Source: CBDFGN01 sp965247065
GTDB lineage: Bacteria; Bacteroidota; Bacteroidia; Cytophagales; Cyclobacteriaceae
Direction: 5' to 3'
Assembly: GCA_965247065.1 (NCBI GenBank)
Contig: CBDFGN010000006.1
Location: 434,001 to 498,000, forward strand
DNA: 64,000 nt
A program made the translations under genes and the position numbers. Positions 50,077 through 58,288 of the stretch are shown here, in pieces; within the stretch, counting starts at the first letter, position 1, and every line of letters begins with the position of its first letter. Below the pieces are notes generated by a model. The model saw nothing but the letters and a program-made list of their open reading frames with translations, did not search any database and was not told the origin of the DNA.

Positions 50077-51702
50077 TCAATATCGGCAATCAGGCACCCA
50101 CGCCACTCTAGGTCCACCGGAAAGGATTTCTTGGTTGGCAAATTCTGAGAATTTGTCGAAGTTCTTAACAAATGCATTGGCCAGGAAGTTGGCTTTTTCC
50201 TGATACGCCTCCTGATCAGCCCAAGTGTTCTTGGGATCAAGAATTTCATTGGCTACTCCGGGGCATTCTTCCGGAATGGCTAACCCGAATATTGGATCTT
50301 CATGGTATCTTTGATCACTAAGCTGGCCTTCTAATGCGGCTGTGATCATGGCCCGTGTGTACGATAGCTTGGTTCGCTCACCAACTCCATATGGGCCCCC
50401 AGACCAACCGGTATTGATCAACCAGACGTTTACCTCATGCTGGTCCATTTTTTCTCCCAATAATTCAGCATATTTGGTCGGGTGTATAGCCAGAAAAGGC
50501 GCGCCGAAGCAGGCTGAAAATACCATCTGAGGTTCGGTTACTCCAGTTTCGGTACCAGCCACCTTGGCGGTGTATCCCGAAATGAAATGATACATTGCCT
50601 GTCCCTTGTTAAGTTTAGAGATGGGTGGCAGAACCCCAAAAGCGTCGCAGGTCAGAAAGAATATATTGTTTGGGATACCACCCAGCGATGGTTCCACTGC
50701 GTTGAAGATATGATGAATGGGATAAGCAACCCGGGTGTTCTCAGTCACTGAAGCGTCTTCGTAATCGACTTCTCTGGTTCCTTTATAGAAACGAGTGTTT
50801 TCCACAATAGCGCCAAATTTAATCGCATCGTAGATCTCCGGTTCTTTCTCGCGGGTCAGGTCGATTGCTTTGGCGTAACATCCTCCTTCGAAATTGAAAA
50901 TGTAATCATCTGCCCAACCATGTTCGTCATCACCAATCAGCCCGCGATTGGGGTCGGCGGACAAAGTAGTTTTCCCGGTTCCACTTAATCCAAAGAAAAT
51001 GGCGGTATCTCCATCTTTACCAATGTTGGCAGAACAGTGCATCGAAAGGACTCTATGCTCTTGAGGAAGTAAATAGTTCATTACTGTGAATATCCCTTTT
51101 TTCATTTCTCCCGCATATCCCGTTCCTGCAATCAAAATTAGCTTCTTGGTCAGGTTAAGAATAGCAAAATTGGGCGATTTGGTGCCAGCCACCTTAGGAT
51201 CTACCCAAAAATCAGGTATGTTGATGATCGTCCAGTCAGGGACAAAATCCGGTAAATCCTCCCGGTCGGGCCGAATAAAGAGATTGTAGCAAAACAGGTT
51301 GTGCCAGGCCCAGGTGTTGATGACTCGAAGGTTAATACCATACTTCTCACCAGCCCCAGCATAAAGATCTCTTACGTAGACGTTTCTACCTTCAAGATAC
51401 TTAACCATTTGAGCTTCAAGCTCGTCAAATTTCTCCGAATCAAAGGCTACATTTATATTTCCCCACCACACGGTATCCCGGCTGGTGTCGTCCATCACCA
51501 AGAATTTGTCTTTAGGTGCTCTTCCGGTAAATTTTCCAGTATCACACATCAAAGCGCCGGTCTCGGTGAGAAATCCTTCACGGTTTCTGACGGCGTGTTC
51601 TATTATATCGGGTGCTGTAAGGTTCCAAAAAATCTGATGAAGATTTTTCAGACCGTGGTTTTCTACACCGTGCTTTTCCGATTTTAGTCCCAGTTCTATC
51701 AT
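50077..51702 (-). CDS. pckA: Phosphoenolpyruvate carboxykinase (ATP)
   Basis: 541 residues of the ATP-type PEPCK. Key sites: GRAPKDKFLVMDD (substrate Arg), the phosphate loop IFFGLSGTGKTTLSADPNRGLIGDDEHGW with metal-binding Asp, EGGCYAKAIDLT, and NTGWSGGPYGVGERTKLSYTR. It converts oxaloacetate and ATP to PEP, carbon dioxide and ADP for gluconeogenesis, or runs in reverse during fermentation. Single-gene unit: a two-box promoter lies upstream and a strong terminator follows. Confidence 0.97.
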   Translation of the reverse strand: MIELGLKSEKHGVENHGLKNLHQIFWNLTAPDIIEHAVRNREGFLTETGALMCDTGKFTGRAPKDKFLVMDDTSRDTVWWGNINVAFDSEKFDELEAQMVKYLEGRNVYVRDLYAGAGEKYGINLRVINTWAWHNLFCYNLFIRPDREDLPDFVPDWTIINIPDFWVDPKVAGTKSPNFAILNLTKKLILIAGTGYAGEMKKGIFTVMNYLLPQEHRVLSMHCSANIGKDGDTAIFFGLSGTGKTTLSADPNRGLIGDDEHGWADDYIFNFEGGCYAKAIDLTREKEPEIYDAIKFGAIVENTRFYKGTREVDYEDASVTENTRVAYPIHHIFNAVEPSLGGIPNNIFFLTCDAFGVLPPISKLNKGQAMYHFISGYTAKVAGTETGVTEPQMVFSACFGAPFLAIHPTKYAELLGEKMDQHEVNVWLINTGWSGGPYGVGERTKLSYTRAMITAALEGQLSDQRYHEDPIFGLAIPEECPGVANEILDPKNTWADQEAYQEKANFLANAFVKNFDKFSEFANQEILSGGPRVAWVPDCRY

Positions 51703-51766
51703 TGTTTTGTTTTTGTAGGTTTAAATTTTAGTGGATGGGCCCCAGGGCTTATCTCCAAAACGAGGA

Positions 51767-51798
51767 CAAAGGTACGACCCAGTTGAGGAAACCCCAAA
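51767..51798 (-). promoter_or_regulatory. Bacteroidota promoter of pckA
   Basis: On the minus strand TTTG (51795-51798), 20 bases, then TACCTTTG (51767-51774). This is a full match to the Bacteroidota consensus TTTG-N19-23-TAnnTTTG and the best promoter in the window. The leader would be about 57 bases. Confidence 0.75.
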
Positions 51799-51878
51799 TT
51801 CGATTCCAGTTTGGGAATATGGATTGGAGATTGTAATTTTATTAACCTAAGCAATTCTGGAAAATCGAATTACTTCCC

Positions 51879-53270
51879 ATGTCCAAATACAGCATTGACC
51901 ACCCGGCTCATGCCATAAACGGACCTTCATTTCTTGGTCATCCGGTTGGTTTATACTTTTTGTTTTTCACAGAACTCTGGGAGCGGTTCAGCTACTATGG
52001 CATGCGTGCCATCTTGATCCTTTACATAGTTGCCGAGGTCGGCCAGGGAGGCCTTGGCTGGACAAACGCTGAGGCCCTCGTTTTGTACGGTTGGTATACT
52101 ATGATGGTGTACGTGATGTCAATTCCAGGAGGTATCCTCGCCGATAGGGTGTTGGGACAGAAAAAAACGGTTATGTTGGGTGGACTCTTATTATGTGCCG
52201 GTCACGGCATCCTTGCCGTACCAACTCTGTGGGCGTTCTATACCGGGTTGATCCTGATAATTCTGGGCGTTGGAGGGTTGAAACCTAACATATCCACTAT
52301 GGTAGGAGGATTGTACAGACAAGGAGACCCAAACCGAGATCAGGGATTTACGATCTTCTACATCGGGATAAACATAGGAGCCTTTTTGTCCGGCGTAGTC
52401 GTCGCCGTCGTCGCGGCGGTATACGGGTGGCATTATGGCTTTGGACTGGCCGGAATTGGAATGTTGGTGGGACAGCTCATGTACGTGTTCGGCCAGCGCT
52501 ACCTAAGAGGAGTCGGAGATTATCTTGCACCGGTCAAGACGGAGGACGGCATCCGGCATGCCCCCCTTTCGAGTGTCGAAAAGGATCGGATAGTGGTGTT
52601 GCTAATTTCATTTTTGATTGTCATCGTTTTTTGGGGAGCTTTTGAACAGGCCGGGGGGTTGATGAATTTATATGCACAGCAGAAGGTCGACCGGATGCTT
52701 ATGGGCCGGCAGATTCCTGCAGGAGTTTTTCAGTCAGCTAACCCATTCTTTATTATCACATTTGGGACTTTGGTAGGGGCTTATTGGGTGCGGAGGACCT
52801 ATCAGGGAAAGGAAGTATCTTCCATTTTCAAAATGGCGGTAGGAACGATCATAATGGGTTCCGGATTTTTCATGATGACCGCCGCTGCATTACAATATGA
52901 CAGTTATGGTGCCGCGGGGATGTATTGGCTGATATTTGCTTACTTCCTGCATACCATCGGAGAGCTTTGTACTTCGCCGGTCTCGCTATCCTTTATAACC
53001 AAATTGGCACCAGCTAAATATGCCTCGATCATGATGGGGATATATTTCGCTGCAACAGGGGTTGGAAACAAGGTCGCGGGTCTTTTGGGCGAAGCAGCTC
53101 AGAACCTGGGAGAAAAGGAGATCTTTACATTTATTGCATTCTTTTCAATAGCCTTCGGAGGCTTATTGTTGGTTTTTCTTAGGAAATTAAAGGTTCTGAC
53201 TCATGGGGCCGAAGATGTGATTGCCAAAGAGGAGAGGCCACAGTTCGAGGAAGACGCCCAGGCCGCGTAA
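51879..53270 (+). CDS. Proton-dependent oligopeptide transporter (POT/PTR2 family)
   Basis: 463 residues with about 12-14 membrane helices. Family signatures: FFTELWERFSYYGMRAILILYI (the ExxERFxYYG site that couples protons), GGILADRVLGQKKTVMLGG, GGLKPNISTMVGGLY and FTIFYIGINIGAFLSGVV. Its substrate is probably di- and tripeptides taken up with protons; some relatives take other solutes. It starts 177 bp from the divergent pckA gene. The next gene, siaB, begins about 97 bp downstream. Confidence 0.93.
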   Translation: MSKYSIDHPAHAINGPSFLGHPVGLYFLFFTELWERFSYYGMRAILILYIVAEVGQGGLGWTNAEALVLYGWYTMMVYVMSIPGGILADRVLGQKKTVMLGGLLLCAGHGILAVPTLWAFYTGLILIILGVGGLKPNISTMVGGLYRQGDPNRDQGFTIFYIGINIGAFLSGVVVAVVAAVYGWHYGFGLAGIGMLVGQLMYVFGQRYLRGVGDYLAPVKTEDGIRHAPLSSVEKDRIVVLLISFLIVIVFWGAFEQAGGLMNLYAQQKVDRMLMGRQIPAGVFQSANPFFIITFGTLVGAYWVRRTYQGKEVSSIFKMAVGTIIMGSGFFMMTAAALQYDSYGAAGMYWLIFAYFLHTIGELCTSPVSLSFITKLAPAKYASIMMGIYFAATGVGNKVAGLLGEAAQNLGEKEIFTFIAFFSIAFGGLLLVFLRKLKVLTHGAEDVIAKEERPQFEEDAQAA

Positions 53271-53367
53271 AGCTCGAGAGAGGCCGAATCTTATGAATCA
53301 ATGATTTGGAAGATAATGCAATTTGAATATGATACCATTGGTTGCGCCGTAATCAACTTAAGCCTTT

Positions 53368-53910
53368 ATGACAAAAATACTTGATTTCTACCAAGGATTA
53401 AAGGATAAGAATGTGATGTTGGCCTATAAGGGCAACGTCTCCGACGACTTATTAGGGGCGTTTTTCAGGTTAGCTGAAGATAACCTCAGTCGCCTTGAGC
53501 CCGACACGCCTATGAAAAAGAAGGTTTTCAACATCCTCGTTGAGATCCTTCAAAACCTGTACCATCACATGGCGGAACTTAATACCGGAGACACTGAAGA
53601 TTCACACTCCATAGCCGTTCTACTTTTGAAGGCCGAATCGGGCTACAACATCATGACCGGCAATCATATTCTCAATAAAAAGATTGACGAATTGAAGAAT
53701 CGGATCAATCAAATAAACTCAATGAGCTCAGAGGAGTTGCGTGATCAGTATCGGCAAAAGCTTGACAAAGGACATTTCTCGAAAAAAGGTGGGGCTGGTT
53801 TGGGGTTGATGGATGTGGTAAGAAAATCAGGTAATAAGCTACATTACGATTTTAAGAAACTAGATGATGATTATTCGTTTTTTACTCTTAAGGTAAATAT
53901 TTGGCCATAG
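53368..53910 (+). CDS. siaB: SiaB-family protein kinase
   Basis: 180 residues, a small GHKL-fold protein. The N-box-like segment is FNILVEILQNLYHHM (Glu and Asn to bind Mg-ATP) and the Gly-rich lid is FSKKGGAGLGLMDVVRKSG. The size and the adjacent SiaC gene fit the SiaB/DUF6272 family. In Pseudomonas SiaB is a threonine kinase that phosphorylates SiaC and is countered by the SiaA phosphatase. Neither SiaA nor the diguanylate cyclase SiaD is encoded here. The SiaC gene starts 9 bp after its stop, so the two are surely an operon. Confidence 0.82.
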   Translation: MTKILDFYQGLKDKNVMLAYKGNVSDDLLGAFFRLAEDNLSRLEPDTPMKKKVFNILVEILQNLYHHMAELNTGDTEDSHSIAVLLLKAESGYNIMTGNHILNKKIDELKNRINQINSMSSEELRDQYRQKLDKGHFSKKGGAGLGLMDVVRKSGNKLHYDFKKLDDDYSFFTLKVNIWP

Positions 53911-53919
53911 CTTGAACTT

Positions 53920-54303
53920 ATGAATGACTTTCTTCTCGACTCAACTCCTAAAACTCCGAAGCTGATCTTCGATTACCAGGATGGAACCTTTGAAATTAGC
54001 GGTCGGTCCATACCTGAAAATTCGATTGAATTTTATCAGCCGCTGATAGATTGGTTGGGTGATTACTCCCAGAAACCCCAACAACAGACCATATTATCAA
54101 TCAAACTGGAGTATTTCAACACCAGCTCATCCAAGTGTTTAGTAGAGATCCTAAGGAGACTTGAAAAGATCCACCTTGATGGATACCCGGTGGAGGTGGC
54201 TTGGCACTATGAAGAAGATGATGAGGATATGCTAGAATCCGGAGAAGACTTCAATGAGATTATTAAGGTCCCCTTCAATTTGGTCATGGTGGAGGATGAT
54301 TAG
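53920..54303 (+). CDS. siaC: SiaC-family regulatory phosphoprotein
   Basis: 127 residues of the DUF1987 fold. TPKTPKLIFDYQDGTFEISGRSIPENSIEFYQPLIDWLGDY is the family N-terminus, and LEYFNTSSSKCLVEILRRLE contains the Thr/Ser site expected to be phosphorylated by SiaB (Thr68 in the Pseudomonas protein, by memory). The acidic C-terminus (YEEDDEDMLESGEDF) is common in the family. In Pseudomonas unphosphorylated SiaC activates SiaD; the partner in this organism is unknown. Followed by about 150 bp without a gene, then a TerB-like gene on the other strand. Confidence 0.84.
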   Translation: MNDFLLDSTPKTPKLIFDYQDGTFEISGRSIPENSIEFYQPLIDWLGDYSQKPQQQTILSIKLEYFNTSSSKCLVEILRRLEKIHLDGYPVEVAWHYEEDDEDMLESGEDFNEIIKVPFNLVMVEDD

Positions 54304-54453
54304 TTTTTCCCTAACCAATCAAGTCCAACAGATGCCTTAAGAGTTGTACAATTGAAGAGCGCGGCGGGCGTAGAAAAAAACATCGCAATAAATTCAAATA
54401 ATCAGACACTTCACGACAATTCCAGAGCGCTTGCTTAACGCTCTCTGTGCTTA

Positions 54454-54843
54454 CTAAAATAGTTCGTCCTGGTCGAGGTTCTGCTCAATAATACCCTTAA
54501 GTTTTTGAATGGATTGATTCTCCTTGAAGTCTACGACTCCATCTGCTATGATAATTTCGTACAAGTCCGAGAAGATTTTGTACTTGAACGTGAAGCTTTT
54601 CTCTCTGTGTTTTTCAAAATTCTGGTGGATGATTTTGTCAATTTCATCAGCATTATGTGATTCGTACTCTTTTCGGCTCCTTTGAAACTTCTCATCAGCA
54701 TTAGCCTCAGGAAACAGCTTAGCCATCTTGGACTTAATGACGTCAATTTCGGTACGATCGATTGATCCATCTGCATAGGCCATGTAGATATAAAGAAAAA
54801 GAGTAAAATCATTAAAATCGTCGAAATAGTAGTCCTGGGGCAT
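54454..54843 (-). CDS. TerB-like alpha-helical protein
   Basis: 129 residues. Acidic loops MAYADGSIDRTEIDVIKSKM and IIADGVVDFKENQSIQKLKGII resemble the two metal-binding loops of the TerB/DjlA-N helical bundle; both contain Asp-Gly and a following acidic residue. No signal peptide. TerB proteins are linked to tellurite tolerance and, more broadly, to membrane-associated metal sensing, but this small form alone proves neither. It converges with siaC and is separate from the groEL unit (101 bp away). Confidence 0.65.
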   Translation of the reverse strand: MPQDYYFDDFNDFTLFLYIYMAYADGSIDRTEIDVIKSKMAKLFPEANADEKFQRSRKEYESHNADEIDKIIHQNFEKHREKSFTFKYKIFSDLYEIIIADGVVDFKENQSIQKLKGIIEQNLDQDELF

Positions 54844-54893
54844 GTTGGTTAGGAATGTTGTGAAAAGTTAACACAAAATTGAGAATAAAAAAA

Positions 54894-54917
54894 GGTCCTC
54901 AGAACTCGCTGAGGACC
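54894..54917 (-). terminator. Rho-independent terminator of groESL
   Basis: GGTCCTCAG and CTGAGGACC make a perfect 9-bp stem with a 6-base loop. On the minus strand it is followed by TTTTTTT. It lies about 30 bp after the groEL stop and is one of two clear intrinsic terminators in the window. Confidence 0.9.
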
Positions 54918-54944
54918 CAATTTTCCCATTTAAAATGGCTAATG

Positions 54945-56579
54945 TTACATCATTCCACCCATTCCTCCTCCACCTGGAGGCATTGGAGGAGCTGCGGCTT
55001 CCTTTTCAGGTTCTTCAGTTACCACTGCTTCCGTTGTCAGTAACAACGATGCAATGGAGGCTGCGTTTTCCAGAGCAAGCCTGACCACCTTGGTAGGATC
55101 GATAATTCCAGCCTTGTAGAGGGTCTCGTATCGGTTCTCCCGGGCGTTGTATCCAAAGTCGCCTTTTTCGGTCTTTACTTTCTGGACCACTACCGAACCT
55201 TCTTCACCTGCATTTTCAACGATGGTTCTGAGAGGGCTCTCCAGCGCGATTCTAACGATGTTCACGCCGGTTGCCTGGTCCTCATTCTCCACCTCAACCT
55301 TGCCCAATTTGGAGCTGGCTCGAATAAGTCCAATACCACCACCCGGAACCACGCCTTCTTCAACCGCTGCACGGGTAGCGTGGAGCGCGTCATCGACACG
55401 ATCCTTTTTCTCTTTCATTTCAATTTCAGTGGCAGCTCCCACATAAAGAATCGCCACGCCACCAGAGAGCTTGGCTAATCTTTCCTGAAGTTTCTCTGTG
55501 TCATAATCCGAAGTTGTAGTTTCGATTTGTGATTTTATCTGATTGATCCTGGCTTGAATATTAGCTTTCTTGCCTGCGCCATTGACAATTGTAGTATTGT
55601 CTTTGTCGATGCTGACCTTGTCAGCACTGCCCAGGTAATCGACTGTGGCGGTCTCCAGTTTATAACCTCTTTCTTCAGAGATAACTGTTCCTCCGGTCAA
55701 CACAGCAATGTCCTCTAACATGGCCTTTCTGCGGTCACCGAACCCAGGGGCTTTAACTGCTGCAATCTTCAGGGATCCACGGATCTTATTCACCACCAGG
55801 GTAGCTAAGGCCTCACCATCTACGTCCTCGGAAATGATCAACAGCGGCTTACCGGTTTGGGCTACAGCCTCCAGAACTGGAAGCAAGTCTTTCATCGCCG
55901 AGATTTTCTTGTCGTGGATAAGTATATATGGAGTCTCCAACTCGGCGACCATTTTTTCAGCGTCAGTAACGAAATAAGGAGAAAGATATCCGCGGTCGAA
56001 CTGCATACCCTCAACGGTTTTAACGTCGGTTTCAGTGCCCTTAGCTTCCTCAACGGTTATTACTCCGTCTTTACCAACCTTTTCCATAGCGTCGGCGATC
56101 ATTGCGCCAATTTCAAAGTCATTGTTGGCCGAAACCGAGGCAACTTGAGCGATCTCGGAAGAGTCCTTTATTGACTTTGACTGCTTATGAAGGTCCGCCA
56201 CTACACCGGATACGGCTTTGTCAACCCCTCTTTTGAGGTCCATGGGATTGGCACCGGCCGCTACGTTCTTGATGCCGTGAGTGAAGATCGCTTGGGCGAG
56301 AACTGTTGCAGTTGTAGTACCATCCCCAGCATCGTCAGCAGTTTTTGAAGCAACTTCTTTTAGCAATTGAGCACCCATGTTTTCGATGGGTTCTTTCAAC
56401 TCAATTTCTTTTGCCACTGTAACACCGTCTTTGGTGACGGTCGGAGCACCGAACTTCTTATCGAGGATGACGTTCCGCCCCTTAGGGCCTAAAGTAACCT
56501 TCACCGCTTCAGACAAGATATCAACTCCTACTTTCAGCTTTTCCCGAGCTTCAGTATTAAAGAATAATTCTTTAGCCAT
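54945..56579 (-). CDS. groEL: Chaperonin GroEL
   Basis: 544 residues, full length. VTLGPKGRNVILDKKFGAPTVTKDGVTVAKEIEL, AGDGTTTATVLAQAI (ATP site), IAAVKAPGFGDRRKAMLEDIAVLTGG and the flexible tail GGGGMGGMM all match the family. It folds proteins in a 14-mer with GroES. Single copy visible. The groES gene lies 37 bp upstream and the two are one operon ending at the terminator near 54900. No CIRCE element is found upstream. Confidence 0.98.
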   Translation of the reverse strand: MAKELFFNTEAREKLKVGVDILSEAVKVTLGPKGRNVILDKKFGAPTVTKDGVTVAKEIELKEPIENMGAQLLKEVASKTADDAGDGTTTATVLAQAIFTHGIKNVAAGANPMDLKRGVDKAVSGVVADLHKQSKSIKDSSEIAQVASVSANNDFEIGAMIADAMEKVGKDGVITVEEAKGTETDVKTVEGMQFDRGYLSPYFVTDAEKMVAELETPYILIHDKKISAMKDLLPVLEAVAQTGKPLLIISEDVDGEALATLVVNKIRGSLKIAAVKAPGFGDRRKAMLEDIAVLTGGTVISEERGYKLETATVDYLGSADKVSIDKDNTTIVNGAGKKANIQARINQIKSQIETTTSDYDTEKLQERLAKLSGGVAILYVGAATEIEMKEKKDRVDDALHATRAAVEEGVVPGGGIGLIRASSKLGKVEVENEDQATGVNIVRIALESPLRTIVENAGEEGSVVVQKVKTEKGDFGYNARENRYETLYKAGIIDPTKVVRLALENAASIASLLLTTEAVVTEEPEKEAAAPPMPPGGGGMGGMM

Positions 56580-56616
56580 TTTAAGTTTCTATTTTTTGTA
56601 AGGTTGTAAAATTCAT

Positions 56617-56895
56617 TTAAATAACTCCGAAAATATCCGATTCCTTCATGATCAGGAACTCGGTACCATCGATAGTAATTTCGGTTCCCGAATATTTTCC
56701 ATAAAGTACTTCGTCGCCAACTTTTACGTTGAAAGGTTCGTCTTTTTTTCCTGTGCCTATCGCCACTATTTTACCCTTTTGAGGTTTTTCCTTGGCTGTA
56801 TCAGGGATGATAATTCCGGAAGCTGTCTTTTCCTCGGCCGCAGCAGGTACCACTAGTACTCTGTCGGCTAGCGGTTTAAAGCTAATTTTTGCCAT
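56617..56895 (-). CDS. groES: Co-chaperonin GroES
   Basis: 92 residues with the mobile loop region (ASGIIIPDTAKEKPQKGKIVAIGTG) and closing strands EVLYGKYSGTEI and FLIMKESDIFGVI. It caps GroEL in the folding cycle. First gene of the groESL operon, with 242 bp upstream free of genes. A TAAATTTG box lies about 29 bases before the start. Confidence 0.97.
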   Translation of the reverse strand: MAKISFKPLADRVLVVPAAAEEKTASGIIIPDTAKEKPQKGKIVAIGTGKKDEPFNVKVGDEVLYGKYSGTEITIDGTEFLIMKESDIFGVI

Positions 56896-57137
56896 GTTTT
56901 TGATGACTTTAAGGTTGGTTTAACAAATTTATTTCTTAATACAAAAATGTAAAATTTTTTTATTAGCAATGCCTAGTGCATTTCCCGTGCCAAACGCTAT
57001 TTGGCAGTTAAATCGGACATTATGCCACATAATTTCAGTATTGCAGTTCTAAAAAGGTTTGTCAAAACTAATCCGAACTGACAAATTTTCGTATTTTTTG
57101 ATAATGAGGGATTGAAGTTGGACCAAATAATAGGGAT
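56896..57137. promoter_or_regulatory. groESL upstream region with -7 box and inverted repeat
   Basis: The 242-bp divergent region is AT-rich. A minus-strand TAAATTTG (56924-56931) could be the groES -7 box; no -33 box is clear. A 7-bp inverted repeat TTTGTCA (57058-57064) and TGACAAA (57079-57085), 14 bases apart, lies 53 bp before the rightward hypothetical gene and could be an operator for either side. No CIRCE sequence and no sigma-32-like promoter are visible. Confidence 0.35.
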
Positions 57138-57857
57138 ATGCTGAATTTAAGGAACGACTGGTTAACAAGTGGGTTGATTGATTTTGAATACAAAAAATAC
57201 CTGGTGCTGGCTTATCTAAAGTCTATTAGCAAGAAATTCGACAAATATAAGTTGTATCCCTTTCTTACGGATTTAATTTTCCATTATCAAAATCTCAGAA
57301 ACCTAAAAGAGAATAAGAAGTTGCTGCACCAGGATTTCCCAAAGGTGATTAGCAAAGCCGATTTTGAGAAGCTAAAGCTCACCTATCAAAAAATTATTGA
57401 GGATGACGAGGTGATGAGTGTCATTGAGGAAATTCTAGGGTTTTCCCTTCCTCAATTTAAAGACACACTCAATAATGGCAAGGATATTTACGAGTACGTG
57501 GAGAGCAAGATCGACATCTCACCAATCGGAATTAGCCCCATTTTCTTCAATGAAGGTTATATGTTCATTAACCGCAAAAATGACCGAACCTTGAAGATCT
57601 ACCGTTATAAAGTGACGGTGTTTAAGAATCAGGACGAAAAATTCCACGGGTTGCACACCGAATACCTGGAAGACCAGCGAAGGAGTATTGCCAATACTCT
57701 GGAAGCTATCAAACTGGATCTAATTCGACGCTTCCAGAACTTGCCCAATCCGGCAACCTATTTGGTGATGTCGCACGAAATATTACCTTTTAAAAGCACA
57801 CTTTTGCCAGTGGCCAAAAGACTGCTTCTAAGACATATTCAGTCAGCTGCCGCGTAG
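57138..57857 (+). CDS. Conserved hypothetical protein, Bacteroidota type
   Basis: 239 residues, no signal peptide or membrane helix. Basic and aromatic, mostly helical N-terminal half (FEYKKYLVLAYLKSISKKFDKYKLYPFL), then a mixed part (GISPIFFNEGYMFINRKNDRTLKIYRYKVTVFKNQDEK) and a C-terminal helix with LPVAKRLLLRHIQS. I do not recognise a domain, although the whole reads as a well-kept protein with no rare-codon bias, so it is real. It sits between groESL and secG on the opposite strand, converging on secG with a 4-bp gap. Confidence 0.7.
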   Translation: MLNLRNDWLTSGLIDFEYKKYLVLAYLKSISKKFDKYKLYPFLTDLIFHYQNLRNLKENKKLLHQDFPKVISKADFEKLKLTYQKIIEDDEVMSVIEEILGFSLPQFKDTLNNGKDIYEYVESKIDISPIGISPIFFNEGYMFINRKNDRTLKIYRYKVTVFKNQDEKFHGLHTEYLEDQRRSIANTLEAIKLDLIRRFQNLPNPATYLVMSHEILPFKSTLLPVAKRLLLRHIQSAAA

Positions 57858-57861
57858 ACCG

Positions 57862-58287
57862 CTAGTTTGCTTGCTCGCCGGATTTTTCGGCTTCCCCCGA
57901 TAGTTGGTCGAGCAGATCCGCATCTGATTCTTGGGCGCTGCTTGGGGTGGCCTGCTGGGCCCCTTCCAGATTTTCCAGTTCCTGTTGACTGAAATTGGGG
58001 GTGACAGCCCTTTCCTGCGCCCTTTCGACATTCGGGCTGCCGATCCCGGACTCGGAGTTGGTAGAGATGACAAAATTGGTAGAGAGACTTAGGGCCAAAA
58101 GTGCGATGCCCAAGATCCAGGTGATTCGCTCAAGTAAATCCGTGGTTTTTTTGACTCCCATGATCTGGCTGGTACCGGAGCCTCCAAACTGACTCGACAA
58201 TCCCCCTCCTTTAGGGTTTTGAGCCAAAATAACCAGTACCAATAAGATACATACAATAATGGCCAAAACTATTACCACGGTGAACAT
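57862..58287 (-). CDS. secG: Preprotein translocase subunit SecG
   Basis: 141 residues. Two membrane helices (VVIVLAIIVCILLVLVILAQ and ITWILGIALLALSLSTNFVI) with the conserved NPKGGGLSSQFGGSG loop between, as in all SecG. The Bacteroidota form has a long acidic tail after residue 80 (NVERAQERAVTPNFSQQELENL and onward), giving it about twice the usual length. It stimulates SecYEG protein export at the inner membrane. It starts 1 bp after the stop of the acidic repeat gene, so is part of the leftward miaB-lptE-secG unit. Confidence 0.93.
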   Translation of the reverse strand: MFTVVIVLAIIVCILLVLVILAQNPKGGGLSSQFGGSGTSQIMGVKKTTDLLERITWILGIALLALSLSTNFVISTNSESGIGSPNVERAQERAVTPNFSQQELENLEGAQQATPSSAQESDADLLDQLSGEAEKSGEQAN

Positions 58288-58288
58288 C

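Noticed and set aside
54424..54444. Inverted repeat AGAGCG/CGCTCT between siaC and the TerB-like gene
   Set aside because: The stem is only 6 bp and no T-run follows on either strand, so I do not call it a terminator.
54454..54843. Tellurite resistance role for the TerB-like gene
   Set aside because: No terC, terD or terZ is nearby and small TerB-fold proteins have many roles, so the fold name is kept without the phenotype.
56896..57137. CIRCE / HrcA operator upstream of groES
   Set aside because: The TTAGCACTC-N9-GAGTGCTAA sequence is absent; only an unrelated 7-bp inverted repeat is seen.
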